Below, one piece after another: positions 35,941 through 43,113 of a DNA stretch of 64,000 bases. Origin of the DNA: Flavobacteriales bacterium UBA1937 (GTDB lineage Bacteria; Bacteroidota; Bacteroidia; Flavobacteriales; Weeksellaceae); assembly GCA_002337005.1 (NCBI GenBank), contig DDFD01000028.1:19092-83091 (forward strand), in the 5' to 3' direction. The notes below the pieces were generated by a model. The model searched no databases. It saw only the letters and a list, made by a program, of their open reading frames with translations, and had not been told where the DNA came from. Numbering within the stretch: the stretch's first letter is position 1; each line of letters begins with the position of its first letter. A program made the position numbers and the translations under genes.

Positions 35941-35964
35941 GGTTGTAATTTTAAAACGAAATTA

Positions 35965-35995
35965 CAAAAAAAGAGCAGACAATTTTGCCTGCTCT
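35965..35995 (-). terminator. terminator of the small exported peptide gene
   Basis: On the minus strand a 7-bp G+C-containing stem AGAGCAG / CTGCTCT with a 10-nt loop is followed by a run of seven T. It separates the small peptide gene from the kinase gene downstream. Confidence 0.8.
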
Positions 35996-36003
35996 GTAAA
36001 AAA

Positions 36004-36180
36004 TTATGGATTTTTAGGAGGGTTTTGTCCATTGTTTCCTCCTGTTTGACTTCCTGGGCCTCCGTCATCATCAGACTGAGTGGTGATTTCGGTTTGAGGT
36101 GTTTGGTCGTCACTTGTTGTAGTATTTACATTTGAATTTGGAAATGCTAATCCCAAAAGCATAAGAATGATTTCTAACAT
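36004..36180 (-). CDS. 58-residue putative exported peptide
   Basis: A short frame, ATG at 36180 to TAA at 36004. It encodes a hydrophobic start (MLEIILMLLGLAFPNSN) and a low-complexity polar tail rich in Thr, Asp, Gln, Gly and Pro (TTSDDQTPQTEITTQSDDDG, then GGPG, GGNN, NPPKNP). The strong terminator 9 bp after its stop and the kinase gene immediately beyond support a real transcription unit. No family recognised. A secreted ligand for the adjacent TPR kinase is an attractive but untested idea; a structural small protein is equally possible. Confidence 0.55.
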   Translation of the reverse strand: MLEIILMLLGLAFPNSNVNTTTSDDQTPQTEITTQSDDDGGPGSQTGGNNGQNPPKNP

Positions 36181-36485
36181 TGTTTTAAGTTTTAAAATTT
36201 TTGCAATGGTGTTCTTCCTTGCAAAACAGATTGCAAGCAGTGTACACGTTTTTAGAAAAGAAGCGCTTCTTAATTTTTGGGAAGTATTGCCTTCAAAAAT
36301 TGAAAGAAAAAAATCCAGCTTCCCATTTCTGGAAATTTATCTTTCAATTATTTTAGGTTTTAAAATCAGTTTTTGTAAATTTGTAATGTTTTGTATATCA
36401 CTGATTTCTGAAACAAAGTAACCAAGAAAATTAAATGTGGTGTTAGAAAGTTTTTGGAAAGTTTTTGGAAAGTTTTTTTCTTTTT
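36181..36485. other. gene-free stretch with hairpins and 11-bp tandem repeats
   Basis: No supported gene. It holds a 14-bp perfect palindrome AAGAAGCGCTTCTT (about 36258-36271), a larger hairpin at 36298-36351 with outer arms AATTGAAAGA / TCTTTCAATT and inner arms TCCAG / CTGGA, three TTGCAA copies near 36202-36236, and the 11-bp repeats at 36448-36480. The hairpin could belong to an RNA, but no promoter could be assigned. Confidence 0.4.
36448..36480. repeat. three 11-bp tandem repeats upstream of the regulon promoter
   Basis: AAGTTTTTGGA occurs twice exactly, then AAGTTTTTTTC as a third, degenerate unit. They end 5 bp before the operator at 36486 and repeat roughly once per helical turn, so they could bind a protein or bend the DNA. 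Confidence 0.75.
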
Positions 36486-36530
36486 TTACGATAATCCGTA
36501 AGGTTGCGCTCCAAAAAGTTTCTAATTTTC
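36486..36530 (+). promoter_or_regulatory. regulon promoter 4: operator plus -7 box, for the single-TM protein gene
   Basis: TTACGATAATCCGTAAGG (36486-36503), 19 bp, then TAATTTTC (36523-36530), 16 bp before the ATG at 36547. The last base of the -7 box differs from the TAnnTTTG consensus; operator and spacing agree with the other three copies. Confidence 0.65.
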
Positions 36531-36546
36531 GTTCAATTTTAATGAT

Positions 36547-37455
36547 ATGAAGAAGTTTATAACTGAGAAAAAACTTTTACTTGAGAAGATTTTTGAGAAA
36601 GCAAGTACAGAAACCACAGAAAAATCTTTTAGTGGAATAACAAAGTATATTGAACGTACCTTGTGGGATGATTATAAAATACAGTTGTCTCACAAAACTT
36701 TTGAAACATATTACAAAACCATTGTAGAAAAAGAAAAAGACTATAATATAAAATCCATCATTCTAGATGAACTCAGTAAGTTTCTCAGTTACGAAGATTT
36801 CAAAGAGTTTTGTCAGAATCTTCCAGAAGATTTACTTGATAAAAAGTCAGATATAAAGATTGAAATTAATGGAGAACCAAAGAATTCACTATCTGATAAA
36901 TTTTCTAACGTTATTATTAATATTACCAATTCGCCAGTTTTTAACCTGCCAGAATTTATTTCTAAGCATAGCAATAGCTTCGGATTGATTGGGATTTTAT
37001 TGGTAACTGGGTTTTTGTTTAAAAAGAATGATTTTTTTAATAACTATAAAGAAGCCGAAATAAATGATAAATCAGCAGTCGGAAACACTCAGGTTAATTC
37101 AAAACCAATTCGCTTTGCAAATATTTCTGAAAATGAAATAACTAATAAAGGCATGGCGGAAGTGCTGCCAAGAAAAAAAGAATGCATGTACTGGAACGGA
37201 GAGTTTTATGAAGAGGTTTTTTGCGATGAATTGATCGCAGGAAAAGAGATAATAGCATTAAATAAAGAAACGGAATTGCTAAGGAAAATTACGAGACCAG
37301 ACACATTGACCATAGAAAATGCTTTAGGAAAAGTCTGGTATGTTAAATCTAATAGAAGAGTAGAGTTTTTTACATATCACGGGATTCATCCTGAAAATGG
37401 GAAAACCTTAAGAGAGGCTACAGCTTATATGATAGAGAAATATGCTAAAAAATAA
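36547..37455 (+). CDS. single-pass membrane protein of unknown function
   Basis: 302 residues. The N-terminal 145 are soluble and helical; the stretch LSHKTFETYYKTI...ILDELSKFLSYEDFKEFC resembles a helical domain that I associate with Bacteroidetes regulatory proteins. One membrane helix lies at about 146-163 (FGLIGILLVTGFLF). The C-terminal 140 residues, presumably periplasmic, contain two cysteines in KECMYWNGEFYEEVFC and a basic end. No defined family. It is controlled by the same operator type as the divergent seven-gene operon and is probably part of the same response. Confidence 0.7.
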   Translation: MKKFITEKKLLLEKIFEKASTETTEKSFSGITKYIERTLWDDYKIQLSHKTFETYYKTIVEKEKDYNIKSIILDELSKFLSYEDFKEFCQNLPEDLLDKKSDIKIEINGEPKNSLSDKFSNVIINITNSPVFNLPEFISKHSNSFGLIGILLVTGFLFKKNDFFNNYKEAEINDKSAVGNTQVNSKPIRFANISENEITNKGMAEVLPRKKECMYWNGEFYEEVFCDELIAGKEIIALNKETELLRKITRPDTLTIENALGKVWYVKSNRRVEFFTYHGIHPENGKTLREATAYMIEKYAKK

Positions 37456-37522
37456 TCTAAGCAAGATTTGAAGTTTTTATTAATTACTAACACTTCTTTA
37501 GAGAATTTATCTGCAACAAAAT

Positions 37523-37690
37523 TCAACTAAACACAAAATAATACAGCAATCCCCAAATTGCCACGAAAAATAGTACAAAAAGAAAAGAAGATTTCAAATC
37601 TTGCTTTTCTTTTTTTATGTAATGTTTGTACAAAACTACTCCTATAAAAGTGAGAACAACTAAAGTTGGAAGTGCAGTAAATGTGAACAT
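37523..37690 (-). CDS. small two-helix membrane protein, 55 residues
   Basis: ATG at 37690, TGA at 37523. The product starts MFTFTALPTLVVLTFIGVVL, then a basic loop YKHYIKKEKQDLKSS, then a second helix (FLFVLFFVAIWGLLYYFVF). A perfect -7 box TATCTTTG lies at 37711-37704, just upstream on the minus strand, and the frame is intact. No family recognised. It follows thiL by 27 bp but appears to have its own promoter. Confidence 0.6.
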   Translation of the reverse strand: MFTFTALPTLVVLTFIGVVLYKHYIKKEKQDLKSSFLFVLFFVAIWGLLYYFVFS

Positions 37691-37703
37691 ATCAGTTTTT
37701 TTT

Positions 37704-37711
37704 CAAAGATA
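37704..37711 (-). promoter_or_regulatory. -7 promoter box of the small membrane protein gene
   Basis: TATCTTTG on the minus strand, 13 bp before the ATG at 37690, just after the thiL stop codon. Confidence 0.5.
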
Positions 37712-37717
37712 TGAAAT

Positions 37718-38770
37718 TTATTTCCTCAAAAAAGCATCCCAACCTTGCGCCGTAATTTGTGCCAATTCGTTGCTTCCTCTCAACACCATAAAATTACCTT
37801 GTTCCAAATCTACAGCGTGGCCAATTATCGTAAAATCTGGGTGATTTCTTAGTTTTTCAGAATCATTGGGAGCAATAGTGAAAAGTAACTCATAATCTTC
37901 ACCACCACTTAAAGCACACATTGTAGGATTGAGATTAAATTCATCTGCTGTAGTAATCGTAAGTGTATCCATCGGAATTTTTTCTTCATACAATCTAAAA
38001 CCTACTTTACTTTGGTCAGAAAGATGCAGGATTTCCGAAGCCAAACCATCAGAAACATCAATCATAGAAGTCGGTTTTATGTCTAATTCTTCCAAAGTTT
38101 TTTTAATGTCAGTTCTTGCTTCAGGTTTTAATTGTCGCTCCAAAATGTAATCATAACCTTCCATTTCTGGTTGCATATTTGGATTGGCAAGATAAACAGC
38201 GTGTTCTCTTTCTAAGATTTGTAATCCCATATAAGCACCACCTAAATCTCCAGTAACTACCAGTAAATCATTTGGTTTTGCACCGTTTCTTTTGATTAAA
38301 TTTTCAGAATTTTCTAAACCGATTGCAGTAATAGTAATCACTAAACCAGAAGTAGAACTGGTGGTATCACCGCCCACTAAATCTACATTGTATTTTTCGC
38401 AAGCTCGGTAAATTCCGTCATAAATTTCGTCTAAAGCTTCTACAGGAAATCTGTTGGAAACTGCCATAGAAACCAAAATTTGTGTAGGAATGGCGTTCAT
38501 TGCAGCGATATCGCTTAAATTCACAACAACTGCTTTGTAACCCAAATGTTTTAAAGGAACATAGCCCAAATTAAAATGGACACCTTCCGCCAAAACATCG
38601 GTAGTAATCACAATTTTTTTTCCTTCTGGATTTATGATGGCAGCGTCATCACCAATAGAAAATTCAGTTGAAGAATTTTTTAAACTAAATTTTTCGGTAA
38701 GATGTTTTATCAATCCAAATTCTCCTAATTCAGAGATGGGTGTCAATTGAGGTTTTTTATCTTCTAACAT
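37718..38770 (-). CDS. thiL: thiamine-monophosphate kinase
   Basis: Phosphorylates thiamine monophosphate to the active diphosphate. About 350 residues. Landmarks: SELGEFGLIKHLTEKF at the start, IGDDAAII near 37, TTDVLAEGVHFN near 55, DIAAMNAIPTQILVSMAV near 83, VGGDTTSS near 130, DVSDGLASEI near 231 and LSGGEDYELLFT near 280. The start at 38770 (MLEDKKPQ) is taken as more likely than the ATG eight codons upstream. Confidence 0.94.
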   Translation of the reverse strand: MLEDKKPQLTPISELGEFGLIKHLTEKFSLKNSSTEFSIGDDAAIINPEGKKIVITTDVLAEGVHFNLGYVPLKHLGYKAVVVNLSDIAAMNAIPTQILVSMAVSNRFPVEALDEIYDGIYRACEKYNVDLVGGDTTSSTSGLVITITAIGLENSENLIKRNGAKPNDLLVVTGDLGGAYMGLQILEREHAVYLANPNMQPEMEGYDYILERQLKPEARTDIKKTLEELDIKPTSMIDVSDGLASEILHLSDQSKVGFRLYEEKIPMDTLTITTADEFNLNPTMCALSGGEDYELLFTIAPNDSEKLRNHPDFTIIGHAVDLEQGNFMVLRGSNELAQITAQGWDAFLRK

Positions 38771-38924
38771 AACTTTATATAAGGAACAAGACAAAAGGCA
38801 AAAGAAAAAGGATATAAATATTAGAGTTTTTTTAGAAGTAAATCTTGTAGTTTAAACAAATAAAATATATTTCTAAATTAACCAATTTTCACATTAATTT
38901 TATCTTTTGTCTTTTTTTTAAATT

Positions 38925-39425
38925 TTAACGATTTAGGTCAAATAAATTTGCATCTATATTTTCTGGTCGAAAAGGCAATGCTTTAATATCTTCTCTGGAA
39001 AGCAATTTGGTGTTTTCTGTCTTAAACTCATTCATAATCACCAAAATATCATCTGGTGGAGTAGTGCTTTTTCTCAACATCATATCAATCCAAACTCCTG
39101 TTGCTTCGGCAGTTGCACAATGTGTACCGTCTGGTAAATAAAATTTGTGAGTAAACTGATAAATACTCGCATCTTCAGAACTTCCAGAAATTTCTAGAGA
39201 AACAATCACTTCTTGGTCGGCATAGATTTCCTTAAAAAAAGAATATCTTTCGTGCAAAATTACAGGTCCAATTCCCCAACGATTCAGTTGAGCCACTCCC
39301 ATTTTATGCTTCGTCATAAAAGCCATTCTCGTTTGTGCACAATATTCTACATAAGTAGAATTAGCAAGATGTCTATTCGCGTCAATGTCACTCCAGCGAA
39401 CCTCGTGTTTATGGTAATAAATCAT
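38925..39425 (-). CDS. acyl-CoA thioesterase (4HBT-like) family protein
   Basis: 166 residues with the hot-dog fold pattern: VRWSDIDANRHLANSTYVEY near residue 9-28 holds the D-x-x-x-H active-site region, and a long central helix follows. It probably hydrolyses an acyl-CoA thioester; the acyl specificity is unknown. Monocistronic. Confidence 0.88.
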   Translation of the reverse strand: MIYYHKHEVRWSDIDANRHLANSTYVEYCAQTRMAFMTKHKMGVAQLNRWGIGPVILHERYSFFKEIYADQEVIVSLEISGSSEDASIYQFTHKFYLPDGTHCATAEATGVWIDMMLRKSTTPPDDILVIMNEFKTENTKLLSREDIKALPFRPENIDANLFDLNR

Positions 39426-39435
39426 AAAATTTAAT

Positions 39436-39560
39436 TATTTGGGCGCCAAATTCCTCGTTCCGTTCCCGCTTCCCGAAAAAAATATTTTTTACATTCTTTA
39501 AAAAAATATTTTCTCGGGAGAGCTTCACTCAACTCGGGGCGCAATTCCGTTATAAAATCA
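39436..39560. repeat. GC-rich imperfect palindromic element
   Basis: The gap holds GGGCGCC near its left end and GGGGCGC near its right, with inner arms built from TCCCGA (39471-39476) plus AAAAAATATTTTTTA against TAAAAAAATATTTT plus CTCGGGA (to 39519). It looks like a dispersed repeat that folds back on itself; only one copy is in this window. Confidence 0.5.
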
Positions 39561-39610
39561 CTTTTTTTTCAAGCTTCGAAATTACGTAATAATAGCGGTT
39601 CTAAAAAATT

Positions 39611-39748
39611 TAACGCAAAGGCGCAATGTTTTATTTATTTTTGCAAAGAATTAAGGCGCTATTTTTTTCAATTTTCATCTTTGATGAAAATCCTAGCGCC
39701 TTAAAAAGCGATTTATTTTTTAAAACTAAATTTTGCGCCTTTGCGTGA
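39611..39748. repeat. nested palindromic element with ACGCAAAGGCGCAA arms
   Basis: Three nested inverted repeats: outer ACGCAAAGGCGCAA (39613-39626) with TTGCGCCTTTGCGT (39733-39746), middle TTAAGGCGCTA (39651-39661) with TAGCGCCTTAA (39694-39704), and an apex ATTTTCATC-TTT-GATGAAAAT (39671-39691). All arms are perfect. It ends 8 bp before the next gene. A fragment TTTAACGCAAAAGCGCAATT occurs at about 49032. Confidence 0.8.
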
Positions 39749-39755
39749 AAAAAAT

Positions 39756-40973
39756 ATGCAAAACAAACAAAAAATTACCATCATTGGAGGCGGTGCTGCA
39801 GGATTTTTCTGTGCGGCCAACCTCGATGCAGAAAAATATAAAGTCATTATTCTAGAACAAAACAACGAAACGCTTCAAAAAGTTAAAATTTCTGGCGGCG
39901 GAAGATGTAATGTAACACACGCTTGTTTTGATCCTCGTGAATTGGTAAAATTTTATCCCAGAGGAAACAAAGAACTTCTGAGCGTTTTCAGTAAATTTCA
40001 ACCAGGAGATACCATGGATTGGTTTGAAACCCGAAATGTTCCGCTAAAAATAGAAGATGATAACAGGATTTTCCCGCAATCCAATTCCTCGCAAAGTATT
40101 ATTGATGCTCTTCTGAAAGAAGTACAAAATAAAAACTTTGAAATAAAAACGCAGTCTGTAGTTTTAGAAATTCAAAAATTAGAAAGCGGTTTTAAAATTA
40201 TAACTAAAGAAGAAGAAATTTTTTCAGATTTTGTAATTTATACCACAGGAAGTTCACCAAAATCTCTGAAAATGGTAGAAAATTTGGGACATAGAATTGT
40301 TTCTCCAGTTCCATCGCTTTTTACTTTCAATATTAAAAATGATGTACTGAATGATTTAATGGGAACGAGTTTTCCCAATGCAGAAGTTTCTATCCCAAAA
40401 TTGAAAATGGAAGAATTCGGGCCGTTATTGATTACACATTGGGGACTTTCTGGACCTGCCATTCTGAAACTTTCGGCGTGGAAAGCAAGAGAACTCGCAG
40501 ATTTAAAATATCATTTTGAAATAAAAGTGAATTTTATTGGAATTGATAAAGAACAAGCGGAAGAAATTTTCAGAAATTATAGAGAAGAAAACCCTAAAAA
40601 AGCCATTGGAAACTCTAAAATTTTCGAGATTACTTCTCGTTTTTGGCATAGAATTTTGTGGCTTTCAAAGGTAGATTTAGAAAAAAATATTTCGCACATT
40701 AATAAGCAAGAACTTCAAAAAATTCTAGAAAATCTCTGCGAAAATACGATGCAAGTAAAAGGAAAATCTACATTCAAAGACGAATTTGTAACAGCAGGAG
40801 GAATTGACTTGAAAGAAATTGATTTTAAAACTATGCAATCTAAAATTCTAGAAAATTTCTACATCGCTGGTGAAGTTCTTAATATTGATGCGGTAACTGG
40901 TGGATTTAATTTTCAGGCTTGTTGGAGCGAAGCTTGGCTCATTGCGCAGGATCTTAATTCTCTCGCAGATTAA
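39756..40973 (+). CDS. NAD(P)/FAD-dependent oxidoreductase, HI0933/BaiN family
   Basis: About 405 residues. Dinucleotide-binding IIGGGAAGFFCAANL at the N-terminus (about residues 9-23), VKISGGGRCNVTHACFDP near 47, and the C-terminal TAGGIDLKEIDFKTMQSK...FYIAGEVLNIDAVTGGFNFQACWSEAW match the family. The reaction in this organism is unknown. The ATG at 39756 is preferred to the TTG at 39741, which lies inside the palindromic element. The last five codons and the stop are supplied by another repeat element at 40959. Confidence 0.92.
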   Translation: MQNKQKITIIGGGAAGFFCAANLDAEKYKVIILEQNNETLQKVKISGGGRCNVTHACFDPRELVKFYPRGNKELLSVFSKFQPGDTMDWFETRNVPLKIEDDNRIFPQSNSSQSIIDALLKEVQNKNFEIKTQSVVLEIQKLESGFKIITKEEEIFSDFVIYTTGSSPKSLKMVENLGHRIVSPVPSLFTFNIKNDVLNDLMGTSFPNAEVSIPKLKMEEFGPLLITHWGLSGPAILKLSAWKARELADLKYHFEIKVNFIGIDKEQAEEIFRNYREENPKKAIGNSKIFEITSRFWHRILWLSKVDLEKNISHINKQELQKILENLCENTMQVKGKSTFKDEFVTAGGIDLKEIDFKTMQSKILENFYIAGEVLNIDAVTGGFNFQACWSEAWLIAQDLNSLAD

Positions 40974-41032
40974 GCGAATTTGGAAAATTCAAAAAGAAAA
41001 AATCAGCTTGATTAGCAAAATCAGCGAGAGAA
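40959..41032. repeat. CTCGCAGATTAAGC hairpin repeat, copy 2
   Basis: Arms TTCTCTCGCAGATTAAGC and GCGAGAGAA region, with ATCAGCTTGATTAGCAAAATCAGC in the right half. Related to the element at 24851-24919. It overlaps the end of the flavoprotein gene, supplying codons for NSLAD and the TAA stop. Confidence 0.65.
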
Positions 41033-41057
41033 ATTATTGCTATTTTCTGTTATGAAT

Positions 41058-42407
41058 TTAAAAACTCAATCCTTCAATTTTTAAATTCAGATTGGCATTA
41101 ATGTCAATAACAGTCGTTATAAATTCAGGATTTACGAGAAATTGTGTTGGTTTTAAATCAATCACTTTTCCTTGTAGCTTCAATCCAGCATGATATTCTT
41201 TATTAAAGCTCTCTTCAATACTTTTTTTAGAAGAATTTTCGATGTCGAGAAGTGGAATTCCGTAGTCTTGTTCTATCATTCTCACGATTTTCCCTTCAAA
41301 AAGTGAAGTCGCTAATTTTTGGAAAATGTTCTTGGTTTTTAATCTAAAATCAGTTTTTGTGAAACCAATTTTATGTTTTGTGGCGTCATACACCAAATTT
41401 CCCTTAATGAAAGATGTTCCGTTTACTTTCCCAGAGGTCAAAATTTCCATGACTACCAAATCATTTTCGGGATAAATTTTAATATCTTCTACTTTTATTT
41501 TACTTTTTTCCATCTCAAATTCCTTGCCTTGAAATTGTTTTTTGGCAATTGCATTTGCTTCTATAAAAGGAATATTTGCCGTGGTTTTCATCACGAAATT
41601 ATTACCTAAATTTTGTGCGGGAATATAATTCGGAACATTTTTTACCAAAGGATTAGCTGTTGGTTGCATTCCGGTAAAAGTTTCAGAAAACAAATCCACA
41701 GAAATCGTAGATTTTATTTTGTCTGCATACACTTCAAGAGGAGACATCTTTACCGTTTGCGGAGTAATTTTCAGCCAAGTATTGTATTCTTCAGAAACTT
41801 GAATAGGTGCAGCAAATTGGTTCCAAGCCAATACTAAGTAGGGCTGCATATTCATTTTTTGTTGAATTTGCGCATCTATTACACTAGTAAATTCTTTTTG
41901 TTGTTTCCTTAAAACACCTTCAATAATTGAGGTGAGCGGAATTTTTACTTTCCCAAAATCCAAAACAGGTTTTTCTTTCCATACAAAACCTGCCGTTGTA
42001 GTATTGGTTTTTAAGCTCCAATTTTGTTGAAAATCAAGATTCGAGATAAAATTCATGACCACTTTAAAATTGGTTTCTTGGTAGGTGTAAACTCCCAAAG
42101 TTCCCAACCCTTTTTCTGCCCAAATTTTCAGCGGAACAGAAAACATTAATCTATTGTTGGTTAATGCTTTAATAGTGATATTTCCGTCTTTTTCTACCTT
42201 GGTTTTTAATTGATCACTATTGTTATTTTCAAAATCTTGGTCTTCGTACAGAACACCTGTAATTTGTTGATTGACTAATCTTTGGATTTCAGAAATGGGT
42301 AAATTAACTGGGATTGAAACCGAACTTGGGATTTTAGGAAATTGATAGGTTTCGGTTTGAGAGAACCCAAAAATAGAGAACAATATGGTGAGTAGAAAAT
42401 ATTTCAT
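41058..42407 (-). CDS. DUF4403 family exported protein
   Basis: About 449 residues with a signal peptide (MKYFLLTILFSIFGFSQTE). The mature protein matches the DUF4403 pattern: SVSIPVNLPISEIQRLVNQQITG near the start, then repeated beta-rich TULIP-like segments and a hydrophobic C-terminus. A lipid-binding role has been suggested from the fold but is not established. The start at 42407 is supported by the -7 box TATTTTTG at 42433-42426; the ATG at 42428 lies within that box. Confidence 0.85.
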   Translation of the reverse strand: MKYFLLTILFSIFGFSQTETYQFPKIPSSVSIPVNLPISEIQRLVNQQITGVLYEDQDFENNNSDQLKTKVEKDGNITIKALTNNRLMFSVPLKIWAEKGLGTLGVYTYQETNFKVVMNFISNLDFQQNWSLKTNTTTAGFVWKEKPVLDFGKVKIPLTSIIEGVLRKQQKEFTSVIDAQIQQKMNMQPYLVLAWNQFAAPIQVSEEYNTWLKITPQTVKMSPLEVYADKIKSTISVDLFSETFTGMQPTANPLVKNVPNYIPAQNLGNNFVMKTTANIPFIEANAIAKKQFQGKEFEMEKSKIKVEDIKIYPENDLVVMEILTSGKVNGTSFIKGNLVYDATKHKIGFTKTDFRLKTKNIFQKLATSLFEGKIVRMIEQDYGIPLLDIENSSKKSIEESFNKEYHAGLKLQGKVIDLKPTQFLVNPEFITTVIDINANLNLKIEGLSF

Positions 42408-42425
42408 CTTAGAATTACGTTTTAA

Positions 42426-42464
42426 CAAAAATATAACTTATTTATCAAGATTTTAGTATTTTTA
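42426..42464. promoter_or_regulatory. divergent promoter pair between DUF4403 and DUF2306 genes
   Basis: A minus-strand box TATTTTTG (42433-42426) and a plus-strand box TATTTTTA (42457-42464) stand back to back in the 61-bp gap between the two start codons. The plus-strand box lies only 5 bp before its ATG at 42469 and is therefore less secure. Confidence 0.4.
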
Positions 42465-42468
42465 GTGA

Positions 42469-43113
42469 ATGCAAAAGACAATTCTAACATCAAATTTTAT
42501 TATTAAGACTTTATTGGTCTTAATTTTTGGATATTTCTTTTGGTTGATGTTACAATTGACTTTAGAATATGTTCCTGCACAATCTGATGTAAGTTTTTTG
42601 ATGATAAAACAAACTGAAGTTACCACACATTCTGAGTATTTGTATTTTTTCTACACTCACGTTTACAGCAGTATTTTTGTTCTATTTTCGGGGTTTATTG
42701 CAGTTTTTGTAAAGCCAAAATTTGCGTTTAGAAACTTGCATAGATTTTCTGGCAAAGTGTATGTTTTTTTATTACTTTCATTAGCAGCGCCTTCTGGAAT
42801 TTATATGGGATTTTATGCAAATGGCGGTTTTTTAGCCAAAATATCATTTGTGATTTTGGGTATTTTGTGGTGGTTTACTACCTGTAAAGCATATTTAGAA
42901 ATTAGAAAAAAGAACGTTATCAATCATAAAAAATGGATGTACAGAAGCTATGCATTGGCAGTTTCTGCAATTACTTTAAGAATTTGGAAAGTAGTTTTGG
43001 TCTATTTTTTTCAGCCTAATCCTATGGATGTTTATGAAATAATTGCTTGGCTCGGTTGGGTTCCTAATATTCTTTTGATAGAAATTTTAATAATAACAAA
43101 AATGATAAAATGA
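42469..43113 (+). CDS. DUF2306 family membrane protein
   Basis: 214 residues with six to seven membrane helices. LHRFSGKVYVFLLLSLAAPSG (near residue 84) and the INHKKWMYRSYAL segment near 150 are typical of DUF2306 and recall haem-b-type transmembrane carriers with conserved histidines. Function unknown. It overlaps the next lipoprotein gene by 4 bp. Confidence 0.85.
   Translation: MQKTILTSNFIIKTLLVLIFGYFFWLMLQLTLEYVPAQSDVSFLMIKQTEVTTHSEYLYFFYTHVYSSIFVLFSGFIAVFVKPKFAFRNLHRFSGKVYVFLLLSLAAPSGIYMGFYANGGFLAKISFVILGILWWFTTCKAYLEIRKKNVINHKKWMYRSYALAVSAITLRIWKVVLVYFFQPNPMDVYEIIAWLGWVPNILLIEILIITKMIK

Noticed and set aside
36167..36421. 84-codon plus-strand frame
   Set aside because: It overlaps the small exported peptide gene on the other strand and runs through the hairpins of the gap; composition is not protein-like and no promoter precedes it.
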